Source of the DNA: JAXDBV01 sp034678415
Lineage (GTDB): Bacteria > Bacteroidota > Bacteroidia > Bacteroidales > VadinHA17
Assembly (NCBI GenBank): GCA_034678415.1
Contig: JAXDBV010000128.1
Location: 1-22,466, forward strand
Direction: 5' to 3'
DNA: 22,466 nucleotides
Under the pieces are notes generated by a model. It was not told the DNA's origin, did no database searches, and worked only from the letters and a program-made list of their open reading frames with translations. Of the stretch, positions 6,770-14,985 are shown piece by piece. The stretch's first letter is position 1, and each line of letters opens with the position of its first letter. Made by a program: the position numbers and the translations under genes.

Positions 6770-8545
6770 ATGAGAAATCGGCTATTCATCCTTTTTTCAT
6801 TTGTGATGCTGTATTCCTGCACAACGGTCATTAACAATCCTGAAATCACGGAACAGGAGCTTAAATACGGGGTTCAGTACCTTGCATCGGAAAAGCTGGA
6901 AGGGCGACTGGCCGGCAGCCACGGAGGAATGAAAGCCGCCAACTTCATCCGTAATGAGTTCAGAAAGAGTGGATTAGTCCTGGTCAACCAGACCGGTTTC
7001 CAGCCGTTTGATGTAGTCCTCGAATCAACCCCCGGACCCGGGAACCTTCTGACAGCAGGGAAAAAAGAATTTGTGCTGTTCGAAGACTACATCCCCATGG
7101 AGTATTCTGCTGAAGATACTGTAGAAGCAACCATTTGTTTCGCGGGCTTTGGTTTCGATTTTGAACGGAACGGTCTGGCCTGGCATGATTATAACGGGAT
7201 CGATGTGACGGCCAAATGGATTATGATACTCCGCGGCTCACCAGAGTGGGATAACAATGCATACGACCTCATGGAATATTCGGAAGATATTTACAAATCT
7301 ATATTGGCCAGGGAACAAGGTGCGGCAGGAGTACTCCTCGTCGCAGGTCCCTCCTTCAGTCCTGACGACAAGCTGGATTTCTCAGGCCTCACACAACGGT
7401 CTGCCGGGATTCCTGTTTTACAAATCACCCGGAGATTGGCTGACAGCCTTCTGAGCTCGATATCGGGGAATATCTCATCCCTTGAACAGGACATCCTGAA
7501 GAAAAACCGTCGACGGTCATTTGAGATCCCGGTGGTGCTCCGCGGTATTACCGACATTGAAATAAAGAGCGCTGTGGCACAGAATGTTGTTGGTATCCTC
7601 GAGGGTAATGATCCCGTTTTAAAGGATGAATATATTGTGGTTGGTGCACATTTTGATCATCTGGGTACGGGAGGCAAAGGATCGTCATCAAGAAAACCGG
7701 ATACCGTGGCTATCCACCGCGGTGCGGATGACAATGCTTCGGGTACGGCCGCACTCATCGAACTGGCTGAGAAGTTTTCTGCTTCAAGTGACCGTATGAG
7801 GCGCAGCCTGATTTTTGCTGCTTTTGATGCCGAGGAACTGGGACTGCTGGGCTCCAAGGCGTTTATGAGAAACCTGCCGGTGGACTCCAGAAGCATAACA
7901 GCCATGATAAACATAGATATGATCGGGAGGCTTGATGCCGACCGGCCTCTGAGCGTGGGTGGTACAGGCACCTCGGCCGAAGGAGACAGCCTCCTGAAAA
8001 GCCTTATCCCTGCTACCAGGATGAAGGTTGCCACTACTCCCGACGGATACGGTCCTTCCGACCATGCCACCTTTTACGGTCACAACATCCCTGTCTTTTT
8101 CTTCACCACCGGCCCTCACCTGGAGTACCATACACCCGATGACAAGCCATCAACACTTGATTACGGTGGACTGAAAACCATCACCAACCTGATATATGAA
8201 CTAGTATTTGATCTGAATACCCGCATTCCAACCCTCACCTACCGCGATGCCGGTCCGAAATCCCCCGCCGGATATAGCAGAAAACGTCACCGGATCACCC
8301 TGGGAATCATGCCCGACTTTGCCGGTATCGAAACCAAAGGTCTGAGAGCAGACCTTGTTATTAAGGGTCAACCGGCCTATGCCGGAGGAATGAAAGATGG
8401 TGATATCATAGTAAATGTAAACGGTATGAAAGTGAAAAACATTGACGATTACATGTACTCCCTAACCAGGCTCAATTCAGGTGAAACCATCCATGTTGAA
8501 GTTCTCAGGGAAGGAGAACTGAAAGTATTGCTCATTCAACTGTAA
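6770..8545 (+). CDS. M28-family zinc peptidase lipoprotein with PA and PDZ domains
   Basis: This secreted metallopeptidase of about 591 residues probably acts as an aminopeptidase on peptides in the periplasm or at the cell surface. Starting at 6770, the N-terminus MRNRLFILFSFVMLYSC is a lipoprotein signal with C17; an in-frame ATG at 6743 would put nine polar residues in front and fits worse. A PA-type domain spans about 120-240. The M28 catalytic domain follows with the full ligand set: AHFDHLG (H294), GADDNASG (318-325), DAEELG (E355/E356), INIDMIGR (D383) and EYHTPDD (H454). A C-terminal PDZ domain (about 500-591) includes GMKDGDIIVNVNG. It starts a three-gene plus-strand unit; the next gene begins 12 nt after its stop. 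Substrate is not determinable. Confidence 0.95.
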   Translation: MRNRLFILFSFVMLYSCTTVINNPEITEQELKYGVQYLASEKLEGRLAGSHGGMKAANFIRNEFRKSGLVLVNQTGFQPFDVVLESTPGPGNLLTAGKKEFVLFEDYIPMEYSAEDTVEATICFAGFGFDFERNGLAWHDYNGIDVTAKWIMILRGSPEWDNNAYDLMEYSEDIYKSILAREQGAAGVLLVAGPSFSPDDKLDFSGLTQRSAGIPVLQITRRLADSLLSSISGNISSLEQDILKKNRRRSFEIPVVLRGITDIEIKSAVAQNVVGILEGNDPVLKDEYIVVGAHFDHLGTGGKGSSSRKPDTVAIHRGADDNASGTAALIELAEKFSASSDRMRRSLIFAAFDAEELGLLGSKAFMRNLPVDSRSITAMINIDMIGRLDADRPLSVGGTGTSAEGDSLLKSLIPATRMKVATTPDGYGPSDHATFYGHNIPVFFFTTGPHLEYHTPDDKPSTLDYGGLKTITNLIYELVFDLNTRIPTLTYRDAGPKSPAGYSRKRHRITLGIMPDFAGIETKGLRADLVIKGQPAYAGGMKDGDIIVNVNGMKVKNIDDYMYSLTRLNSGETIHVEVLREGELKVLLIQL

Positions 8546-8557
8546 AAATAATATGGT

Positions 8558-9451
8558 ATGATCAGGATGATGGTGTTGTGGCTCTGCGCATTTGTTATTA
8601 CCATAACAGCGGCAATCTATCAAAGGATGACAGGACCGACCTACCCGTTAAAAATAGAGGCAGTGGTAAACGGTAAAATGTATGAGCTACGGCTTGTCCG
8701 CAGCCTGGCACTGGATGAAAGACCTGAAGTAAAACTGAGTATTGACGACACCACCGCATCGGCGCTATTGTTTTTCAGACGATACCCATCGGAGGAGCCC
8801 TACCGGTCAGCCACCTTTGAATACCGGACCTATCCGGTCACATCGTTTATCATGAACAGGATCTTCGGGATCGATGAAGACAAAGGCTTCTTTGCCAGTA
8901 TACCCCAACAACCGGCTGCGGGGAAAATCCAGTATTATATCCGGGTCGCCGATAAAAACGGTACCAAAACCTACAGGGAACAGGATCCGGTCGTACTCAG
9001 GTTCAAGGGCACTGTTCCTTCGGCTATTCTAATCCCTCATGTGCTGATCATGTTCACGGCCATGATGTTGTCAACCCTGGCCGGCCTTTATGCCTTGGCG
9101 GGAATCAGCAGGTTCCGGTTATATACATTACTTACTCTTATCCTCCTTGCCGCTGGGGGAATGATCCTTGGTCCACTGGTACAGCAGTATGCCTTCGGAC
9201 AGCTATGGACCGGTATCCCCTTTGGATGGGATCTCACCGACAACAAAACCCTTATTGCCTTCCTGGGATTTCTCGCAGCCGTCCTCGGGAACAGGAAAAA
9301 GGAGAGGCCGTGGCTTACCATCCTCGCTGCCATGCTCCTGCTGGTCATTTTCTCTATTCCACACAGCCTGCTGGGTTCTGAACTTAATTATGAAAGCGGA
9401 AAAATAATTCAGGGAATATTACACTTTAATTACTTAAACCATATAGTATGA
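8558..9451 (+). CDS. Polytopic membrane protein of unknown function with N-terminal extracytoplasmic domain
   Basis: I do not recognise a named family for this 297-residue protein. One helix (about 3-20) anchors it; the motif YQRMTGPTYP (21-30) follows directly. Residues about 30-150 are beta-rich and contain the phrase KIQYYIRVADKNG, suggestive of an immunoglobulin-like or beta-sandwich fold outside the membrane. Four further hydrophobic segments lie at about 155-181, 186-211, 230-244 and 251-272. Between the second and third of these is a polar, aromatic motif, GQLWTGIPFGWDLTDNKTL (about 214-232), which looks like a functional site. The gene lies 12 nt after the peptidase and overlaps the coiled-coil gene by 4 nt (ATGA), so the three products are probably made together. 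A chaperone, transport or envelope-sensing role is possible, but none is shown by sequence. Confidence 0.85.
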   Translation: MIRMMVLWLCAFVITITAAIYQRMTGPTYPLKIEAVVNGKMYELRLVRSLALDERPEVKLSIDDTTASALLFFRRYPSEEPYRSATFEYRTYPVTSFIMNRIFGIDEDKGFFASIPQQPAAGKIQYYIRVADKNGTKTYREQDPVVLRFKGTVPSAILIPHVLIMFTAMMLSTLAGLYALAGISRFRLYTLLTLILLAAGGMILGPLVQQYAFGQLWTGIPFGWDLTDNKTLIAFLGFLAAVLGNRKKERPWLTILAAMLLLVIFSIPHSLLGSELNYESGKIIQGILHFNYLNHIV

Positions 9452-10344
9452 AAAACCTCTTGATCCCCTCAATTCTGGTATGGATAGCCACATCAGCTGT
9501 CAATGCCCAGAAGCCCATCACCGTTACAGAAGACAGTTTGTATTTCGGTAACAGTATGTATCCCGGTATGATGGTTGCCATCCCGGAAGTAAAATATGAA
9601 AATGCCTTGAAGAACTGGATAAAGGCTCTTGAATCAGGCACAAAATCAAAAGTTGTTACCGAAAACGGAGAAATGACAATATTTGGTGCCATTATAAAAG
9701 ATATATACGCTGCACCGGTAAACGTTTACAGCAAGCTGATTGATGCCGACACCCTGCTGCAGCTCTGGGCCTCCGTTGAGCTAAAGAAGGACTTTTATAT
9801 TGAAAAACCCAACGGCGACACAGAACTCAGCATGGCTAAGAACTACCTCAAACAGTTTTCAAAAGACCAGTATGTGGCATACGTTAAGACAGAAGTCCAG
9901 GCTGAACAGAAAATACTGAATGACCTCGAAGGAGAACTGAAATCATTGAAGAACGATAAGTCCCGTCTCCAAAAATCCATCCGTTCAAGTAATGGCAACA
10001 TCAATGATGAAAAAGATAACCTGATCATCCAGAACAATGAACTGACTACCCTGTCTGCAGAGATCATTGAACAGAATAACCAGCTGAATGTCATGGAATC
10101 AGGTACCGCCAGGGATGAAAAAGTGGCATATATCAAACAGCTGGAAAAAAGAAAGAATGCTCTCATAAAGGGAATTAAAAAGTCGCAGAAACGGATCAAT
10201 AAATCACATTCAAAAATATCAGAGGCTGAGCTGGATATACCGAAAAATGAATCCCAGCAGGAAGTGCTGACGAGAAAAATCGAGGAACAGCAGGCCGTGG
10301 TGAACAAATACATAACCAAGCTGAACACCGTCAAGGCATACTAG
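9448..10344 (+). CDS. Exported coiled-coil protein of unknown function
   Basis: This 298-residue protein has a signal peptide (MKNLLIPSILVWIATSAVNA, cleavage before Q21). A mixed N-terminal domain (about 25-135) contains VTEDSLYFGNSMYPGMMVAIP and AAPVNVYSKLIDADTLLQLW. From about 140 to 295 the chain is highly charged and heptad-like (LEGELKSLKNDKSRLQKSI, QLEKRKNALIKGIKKSQKRI), so a long coiled-coil or helical hairpin is expected. No enzymatic motif is visible. Translation is coupled to the preceding membrane protein by an ATGA overlap. A bulged GC-rich hairpin follows about 30 nt after the stop, so it ends the unit. It may be a periplasmic scaffold or spacer, but this is inference from shape only. 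Confidence 0.85.
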   Translation: MKNLLIPSILVWIATSAVNAQKPITVTEDSLYFGNSMYPGMMVAIPEVKYENALKNWIKALESGTKSKVVTENGEMTIFGAIIKDIYAAPVNVYSKLIDADTLLQLWASVELKKDFYIEKPNGDTELSMAKNYLKQFSKDQYVAYVKTEVQAEQKILNDLEGELKSLKNDKSRLQKSIRSSNGNINDEKDNLIIQNNELTTLSAEIIEQNNQLNVMESGTARDEKVAYIKQLEKRKNALIKGIKKSQKRINKSHSKISEAELDIPKNESQQEVLTRKIEEQQAVVNKYITKLNTVKAY

Positions 10345-10375
10345 TCGTTTTTATACAGGAATATTGCGAATGCTC

Positions 10376-10411
10376 CCGCCGGACCACTGCCTGGCCGGAG
10401 GATTTTCGTTT
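10376..10411 (+). terminator. Probable intrinsic terminator after the M28 unit
   Basis: A bulged hairpin forms from CCGCCGGACCA (10376-10386), loop CTGCC, and TGGCCGGAGG (10392-10401), with one bulged A and one G-A mismatch. It is followed by ATTTTCGTTT. The U tract is interrupted, so efficiency is uncertain. Confidence 0.5.
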
Positions 10412-10475
10412 GTGGTAAATCATCCCGATCATTTATGGGATTTTGTATCTTAGTGCAACTATTTCCTGAATATGT

Positions 10476-12434
10476 ATGACAACCAGATTGTTTTTACTGT
10501 TTCTGTGTGTTGCAGTGAACACATCCGGTAACATACGTTTGCCGGTAATATGGAGTGATAACATGGTGTTGCAGCGTGATAAGCCTGTCAAGATATGGGG
10601 ATGGGCTGACGCCGGGGAAAAGATCGGGATTCAATTCAAAAAGCAGAAGGTATATACGCGGGCCGATGCATCGGGCAGGTGGTACGTCATGCTGAAGCCG
10701 GAGCCGGCAGGCGGCCCGTTTCAACTAGTTGTGAAAGGCAGGAATACGATCGTGCTGAACAACATCCTTGTGGGAGAAGTGTGGATCTGTTCAGGCCAGT
10801 CGAACATGGAGTGGCCGGTCAGCAGATCAATGAATGCATCCAAAGAGATGAATAATGCCAACTACCCGGAAATCAGGCATTTTAAAATACCCAGGGCCGT
10901 GTCATCTGTGCCTGAGGAAGATATCAGCGAGGGTGGATGGACCGTCTGTTCACCCAAAACGGTGGGTGACTTCACCGCAGTAGGCTATTTCTTCGCCCGC
11001 GAGCTCTATCATACACTGCAAGTCCCCATTGGTCTGATCAATACCTCATGGGGAGGAACGCATTCCGAGACATGGACAAGCCGCCATGCCTTTGAACAGT
11101 GCGATGAGTTTAACTACCTCCTGCCATCCATCCCCTCCACCGGTACCGATGAACTGGTGAAAATAAAAAATGATGCCCTTCTGAAAAAGCTTGCTGCCGC
11201 AGGAATTACATTGCCCTCCGGTAAAGAAACAGAGCACTGGATGGAACCCGTGTATGACGATGAGACATGGCCTCTAATGACGCTGCCGGGACTGTGGGAA
11301 GACCAGTTCCTCGACGGGCTTGACGGCGTGGTATGGTTCCGTAAAAACGTGATCCTCCCGGAAACAGCCTCAGGAAAAGAAGCGATACTGAGCCTTTGTA
11401 AAATCGATGATTCGGACATCACCTACGTGAACGGGGTGAGGATTGGCGGCATGGCCAACAAGTATAATGAACCGCGAATCTATAACATCCCTCCAGGAGT
11501 GCTGAAAGAAGGCATTAATATGATCGCTCTTCGGGTGGAAGACACCGGCGGAGGAGGTGGTGTCTATGGCGATGTCACTGACCTTACACTGACTGTCGGA
11601 TCAACCACTTTGTCCCTGGCCGGACCGTGGAGGTTCAATATCGAAAGCCTTCCCTCTGGAAGTGCCTCCATCAGCCCTAACAGCTATCCATGCCTCCTGT
11701 TCAATGCCATGATTCATCCGCTGCTGAACCTTGGCATACGGGGCGCTATTTGGTATCAGGGCGAATCAAATGCAGGCCGTGCATGGCAGTACCGTACAGC
11801 CTTCCCTCTCCTAATAAAGGACTGGCGTAACCACTGGCAACAGGGAGATTTTCCGTTCTACTTCGTTCAGCTGGCAAGCTATGTTGCCAACAATGGAGAC
11901 AGCAACACGGGCAGCACCTGGGCCGAACTGAGAGAAGCACAATCGGTTGCCCTGTCACTTCCCAATACTGGAATGGCGGTCACCATCGATATCGGTGATG
12001 CCAATGATATTCATCCTGCAAACAAACAGGATGCGGGTAAACGACTTGCACTGGTTGCAATCGGTAAGACCTATGGGATGGATATCGTGTATTCAGGACC
12101 CATGTACCATGCCATGAATATCGAAGGAAACAGGATAAGGATCTCCTTTACGGAAACAGCAAAAGGGCTGATCGCAAAGGATAAATACGGATATGTAAGA
12201 GGATTCGAAATCGCCGGCAGCGGCCGGAAGTTTGTATGTGCCATGGCACAAATTGAAGGAAATTCCGTGGTAGTGTACAATGACATGGTAAGTAAGCCTG
12301 TCGCTGCGCGATATGCATGGGCCGATAATCCCGAAGATGCCAACCTGTTTAACAGCGAAGGATTGCCAGCCGCTCCCTTCCGTACCGATACCTGGGAAGG
12401 TATTACCGCGAATGCAAAATTCACCGTGGATTAG
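10476..12434 (+). CDS. Sialate O-acetylesterase-type SGNH esterase, secreted
   Basis: This 652-residue protein probably removes O-acetyl groups from sialic acids or other glycans. It starts with a signal peptide (MTTRLFLLFLCVAVNTSG). An N-terminal beta-domain opens with LPVIWSDNMVLQRDKPVKIWGWA, the standard start of this family. The SGNH-like catalytic part has the nucleophile in SGQSNMEW (S109), block-III-like IWYQGESNA (about 427-435), and the acid/base pair in DIHPANK (D511, H513). A galactose-binding-like jelly roll (about 270-400, VVWFRKNVILP through YGDVTDLTL) is inserted, as in many Bacteroidota SIAE homologues. Length is normal for the family. It stands alone: a terminator-like hairpin precedes it and a gap of 220 nt follows. 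No neighbouring sialic-acid catabolism genes are visible, so acetyl-xylan or another acetylated glycan is also possible. Confidence 0.92.
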   Translation: MTTRLFLLFLCVAVNTSGNIRLPVIWSDNMVLQRDKPVKIWGWADAGEKIGIQFKKQKVYTRADASGRWYVMLKPEPAGGPFQLVVKGRNTIVLNNILVGEVWICSGQSNMEWPVSRSMNASKEMNNANYPEIRHFKIPRAVSSVPEEDISEGGWTVCSPKTVGDFTAVGYFFARELYHTLQVPIGLINTSWGGTHSETWTSRHAFEQCDEFNYLLPSIPSTGTDELVKIKNDALLKKLAAAGITLPSGKETEHWMEPVYDDETWPLMTLPGLWEDQFLDGLDGVVWFRKNVILPETASGKEAILSLCKIDDSDITYVNGVRIGGMANKYNEPRIYNIPPGVLKEGINMIALRVEDTGGGGGVYGDVTDLTLTVGSTTLSLAGPWRFNIESLPSGSASISPNSYPCLLFNAMIHPLLNLGIRGAIWYQGESNAGRAWQYRTAFPLLIKDWRNHWQQGDFPFYFVQLASYVANNGDSNTGSTWAELREAQSVALSLPNTGMAVTIDIGDANDIHPANKQDAGKRLALVAIGKTYGMDIVYSGPMYHAMNIEGNRIRISFTETAKGLIAKDKYGYVRGFEIAGSGRKFVCAMAQIEGNSVVVYNDMVSKPVAARYAWADNPEDANLFNSEGLPAAPFRTDTWEGITANAKFTVD

Positions 12435-12459
12435 TCATTCAGCACCTCGTTATTCCATT

Positions 12460-12488
12460 GGTGGCAGAAGCTTCTTTCTACTGCCTCC
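12460..12488. other. Weak hairpin downstream of the esterase gene
   Basis: GGTGGCAG (12460-12467) can pair with CTGCCTCC (12481-12488) apart from one T-T mismatch, with a 13-nt loop. There is no U tract after it, so it may slow polymerase or protect the 3' end rather than act as a classic terminator. Confidence 0.3.
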
Positions 12489-12583
12489 CCTCAGATACTT
12501 TCTGTAATCCTGACTGAACCACAGGATATATGCTCCGCTCCCGGTATTTCTATGTCATTCTGGCAAACACAATGAAAATAGCG

Positions 12584-12591
12584 TAAATTTG
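12584..12591 (+). promoter_or_regulatory. Bacteroidota-type -7 box ahead of the ECF sigma gene
   Basis: TAAATTTG is an exact TAnnTTTG match, about 64 nt before the ATG. TCTG at 12559-12562 is the nearest -33-like sequence, 21 nt upstream, and is imperfect. This is probably a housekeeping promoter; an autoregulated ECF promoter could also exist in the same 220-nt gap but cannot be recognised. Confidence 0.5.
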
Positions 12592-12654
12592 ACGGGAAGC
12601 GATGAAGCTGATATATCATTCATGCAGCACCTTTCGTTTTATATCGTCTTTTAG

Positions 12655-13224
12655 ATGAAATTAGAAAAAGAAAATGGTAAACGGTATTACAATATTCACC
12701 AGGCACTGATTGACAGATGCAGGAAGGGTGACCAGAAAGCCCAGTTCCAGGTGTACAAGTTGTATTACCGCTCCATGTTTAACACAAGTCTGAGGATTGT
12801 GAACAATACCTCGGAAGCGGAAGATGTAATGCAGGAATCATTCCTGGCGGCCTTTGAAAAGATTGAGACATACAGTGGTAAAGTGAGCTTTGGTGCATGG
12901 CTGAAAAAGATTGTGATTAACCATTCGCTGGATCTCCTGAGGAAAAGAAAAGCAATCATCGAACCAATTGACGATCAGGAAGAACATGTGAGCGAAAATA
13001 TGGAAGAGGAAGATATGATGGATATAGAAACCAGGATCGCTGAGATCAGGAAGGGAATCAATAAACTGCCCGACGGTTACCGGGTGGTTCTTTCACTCCA
13101 CCTGCTGGAAGGTTATGATCATGACGAGATCGCGGAGATACTGGGCATCAGCCCATCAACGTCACGTTCACAGTACACCAGGGCAAAACAGAAACTTGTC
13201 TCTACTTTGAATAAAAGAATATGA
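12655..13224 (+). CDS. ECF-type (extracytoplasmic function) RNA polymerase sigma factor
   Basis: This 189-residue protein directs RNA polymerase to a specific regulon. It has only regions 2 and 4, as usual for ECF factors. Region 2 runs from about 20 to 97: ALIDRCRKGDQKAQFQVYKLYY, then the promoter-melting segment with AEDVMQESFLAAFEKI (about 57-72) and FGAWLKKIVINHSLDLLRKRK. An acidic linker (about 100-125) leads to region 4 (about 128-185), whose helix-turn-helix reads GYDHDEIAEILGISPSTSRSQYTRAKQKL. It is followed with a 4-nt overlap by a small one-helix membrane protein, the standard position for a cognate anti-sigma factor. Likely outputs are envelope genes, but the target promoters cannot be deduced here. 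Confidence 0.95.
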   Translation: MKLEKENGKRYYNIHQALIDRCRKGDQKAQFQVYKLYYRSMFNTSLRIVNNTSEAEDVMQESFLAAFEKIETYSGKVSFGAWLKKIVINHSLDLLRKRKAIIEPIDDQEEHVSENMEEEDMMDIETRIAEIRKGINKLPDGYRVVLSLHLLEGYDHDEIAEILGISPSTSRSQYTRAKQKLVSTLNKRI

Positions 13225-13769
13225 GTAATCTGGAAAATATCATCAGGAGTAACAGGAGCGCCTTCGACGAGGAAGAACCTGCTGCAGGCCACGAGGATCG
13301 ATTCCTTGCCAGATTATCAAGGCTTCGCCCGCGTAAAGCAACGATCAGCACGGAAATGATCCTACGGCTGACTGCCGTTGTGGTTCTTGCCCTCCTGACC
13401 ACCCTATGGCTCTTCGACAAATACACCGGCAAGAAGCCGGTAGGTCTGGGTGCCGTATCACCTGAATACAGAGAGGTGGAAATCTACTACACCAGCCTGG
13501 TCAATTCAAAGGTGGAAGAACTGAACAAAACCGGAGTGCTTAATGACGTCTACCCTAAAAACATGCTGATGGATGAAATCGCTGAAATGGACGCCGTCTA
13601 TGACAGCCTCCGGAAAGAACTTATTAAATACCCGAATGATGAAAGAATCATTGATGCCATGATCGTGCATTATGAAACAAAAGTCGAAATACTTACCAGG
13701 CTCCTCGACTTGTTAAAAAATTTGCAAACTGAACAATATCAAAACAATACCGGACATGGAAACACTTAA
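13221..13769 (+). CDS. Single-pass membrane protein, putative partner/anti-sigma factor
   Basis: This 182-residue protein has a cytoplasmic N-terminus (about 1-44) with the phrase AAGHEDRFLARLSRL, reminiscent of the short sigma-binding tail of Bacteroidota anti-sigma-like proteins. One membrane helix follows (about 46-65, MILRLTAVVVLALLTTLWLF) and then a helical extracytoplasmic part (about 75-182) ending in a leucine-rich amphipathic segment (HYETKVEILTRLLDLLKNL). It lacks a recognisable zinc-binding (ZAS) motif or FecR domain, so the anti-sigma role is inferred from position and topology. It overlaps the sigma gene by 4 nt and the following gene by 14 nt. Confidence 0.85.
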   Translation: MSNLENIIRSNRSAFDEEEPAAGHEDRFLARLSRLRPRKATISTEMILRLTAVVVLALLTTLWLFDKYTGKKPVGLGAVSPEYREVEIYYTSLVNSKVEELNKTGVLNDVYPKNMLMDEIAEMDAVYDSLRKELIKYPNDERIIDAMIVHYETKVEILTRLLDLLKNLQTEQYQNNTGHGNT

Positions 13770-14838
13770 ATATAAGCTGGCACTGTTCCTGCCTGTCCTC
13801 CTGGCTGTCAACCTCCAGATTTTTGCAGCCGGTGAAGAACTGAAAAAGAACTTTCACAAGGAATACCCGGTTACGCCTGAGACACTCCTGGAGGTACAAA
13901 ACAAGTTCGGGAACGTGAACATCATCAACTGGGAAAAGAACCAGGTGTCCATTGATGTCAATATCATCCTGGAACATCCCGATAAGGAGAAAGCTGCCAG
14001 GTTGCTCGAATATATCAATGTTGACTTCAGCCAGACGGGAGATGTGATCAGGGCTATCACAGTGATCGATAATAAATTCAGTACCTTCCAGACCGGCTGG
14101 GGATCCAACCAGAAAAAATTCAGTATTGATTATGAAATATATATCCCCAAAACCCTCAACATTAACTTGTTGAACAAGTATGGAAGCGTTTATGCTGATG
14201 AGCTGGCCGGACTAGTAAGGATCGAAATAAAGTACGGTAAGCTTAGCATCAATAACATGAGCCGTGGAGCCGGCGATGAAAAAAGTTCCCTGGTGGTGGC
14301 CTATTCGGAATGTAATGTTACAGAAGCCAACTGGCTCAAGGTTGAGATGAAGTACTCAAAACTCAGAATCAGCAACGCACAGGTATTGGGAATATTGAGC
14401 AAATACTCCGATCTGAATCTCGGTAATATACGATCGGTTGTACTGGAATCCAGTTATGATAATTATAAGTTCGACCGGGTCGGAACCATCAAGGCGCAAA
14501 GCAGCTATACCAATTATACCATTGACCGAGTCGAGAAGAAACTCAATCTGGTCACTGCTTACGGAGGAATGACAGTCAACCTGGTTGACGCCGGTTTCGA
14601 AAACATCGATCTTACGGGCAAATATGCAAAAATGGTGGCTTTCATCGATCCTGACGCCTCCTATTTGCTGAACGGTACGGCCGAATATTCCAAGATCAAA
14701 GTCCCTTCCGGAAACAAACTGAGCCGGATTATCCAGAATACCAGCCAAACTCTGAAAGGAGTTGTCGGGACAAATCCCAACCCTGATGCCACCGTTAATA
14801 TCAGTACTAAATATGGTGAGGTGGTGCTTGCAAAGTAA
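13756..14838 (+). CDS. Exported repeat protein, predicted beta-solenoid (DUF4097/adhesin-like)
   Basis: This 360-residue protein has a signal peptide (METLKYKLALFLPVLLAVNLQIFAAG). Residues about 30-135 resemble the strand-rich start of DUF4097-type proteins (VTPETLLEVQNKFGNVNIINWEKNQVSIDV). From about 141 to the end the sequence is a ladder of 17-23-residue repeats each opening with [KASE]-Y-[GSADT], for example KYGSVYADEL, KYGKLSINNM, KYSKLRISNA, KYSDLNLGNI, SYTNYTIDRV, AYGGMTVNLV and EYSKIKVPSG. This is the pattern of a parallel beta-solenoid with a stacked tyrosine column. The start codon lies inside the preceding gene (14-nt overlap), and a strong terminator follows. Function is unknown; an envelope structural or sensing role under the sigma factor is a reasonable inference. 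Confidence 0.88.
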   Translation: METLKYKLALFLPVLLAVNLQIFAAGEELKKNFHKEYPVTPETLLEVQNKFGNVNIINWEKNQVSIDVNIILEHPDKEKAARLLEYINVDFSQTGDVIRAITVIDNKFSTFQTGWGSNQKKFSIDYEIYIPKTLNINLLNKYGSVYADELAGLVRIEIKYGKLSINNMSRGAGDEKSSLVVAYSECNVTEANWLKVEMKYSKLRISNAQVLGILSKYSDLNLGNIRSVVLESSYDNYKFDRVGTIKAQSSYTNYTIDRVEKKLNLVTAYGGMTVNLVDAGFENIDLTGKYAKMVAFIDPDASYLLNGTAEYSKIKVPSGNKLSRIIQNTSQTLKGVVGTNPNPDATVNISTKYGEVVLAK

Positions 14839-14859
14839 CACCGGTTTTTCATACTACTC

Positions 14860-14887
14860 AAAAAGGGACTGTCAAAAGTCCCTTTTT
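14860..14887 (+). terminator. Intrinsic terminator after the sigma/solenoid operon
   Basis: AAAAAGGGACT (14860-14870) and AGTCCCTTTTT (14877-14887) form a perfect 11-bp stem around the loop GTCAAA, followed by CATTTTTG. The A tract before the stem makes it potentially bidirectional, though no minus-strand gene ends here. Confidence 0.9.
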
Positions 14888-14891
14888 CATT

Positions 14892-14922
14892 TTTGTCAAA
14901 TGAGAATAAATAAGTAATTTTA
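14892..14922 (+). promoter_or_regulatory. Candidate promoter of the hybrid histidine kinase gene
   Basis: TTTG (14892-14895) is separated by 19 nt from TAATTTTA (14915-14922), which matches the Bacteroidota -7 consensus TAnnTTTG at all but the last base. This is the most complete -33/-7 pair in the window. The kinase ATG lies about 60 nt downstream, and the terminator stem ends 4 nt upstream. Confidence 0.5.
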
Positions 14923-14985
14923 TCCCGAATTAACACTGGAACTATTTGATCATCTAACAGATCTGAGGTATATTATCTGGCAGGA

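Noticed and set aside
9843..10334. 163-codon minus-strand frame opposite the coiled-coil gene
   Set aside because: It is a mirror of the K/E-rich coding strand (S/F-rich antisense translation), with no motif of its own.
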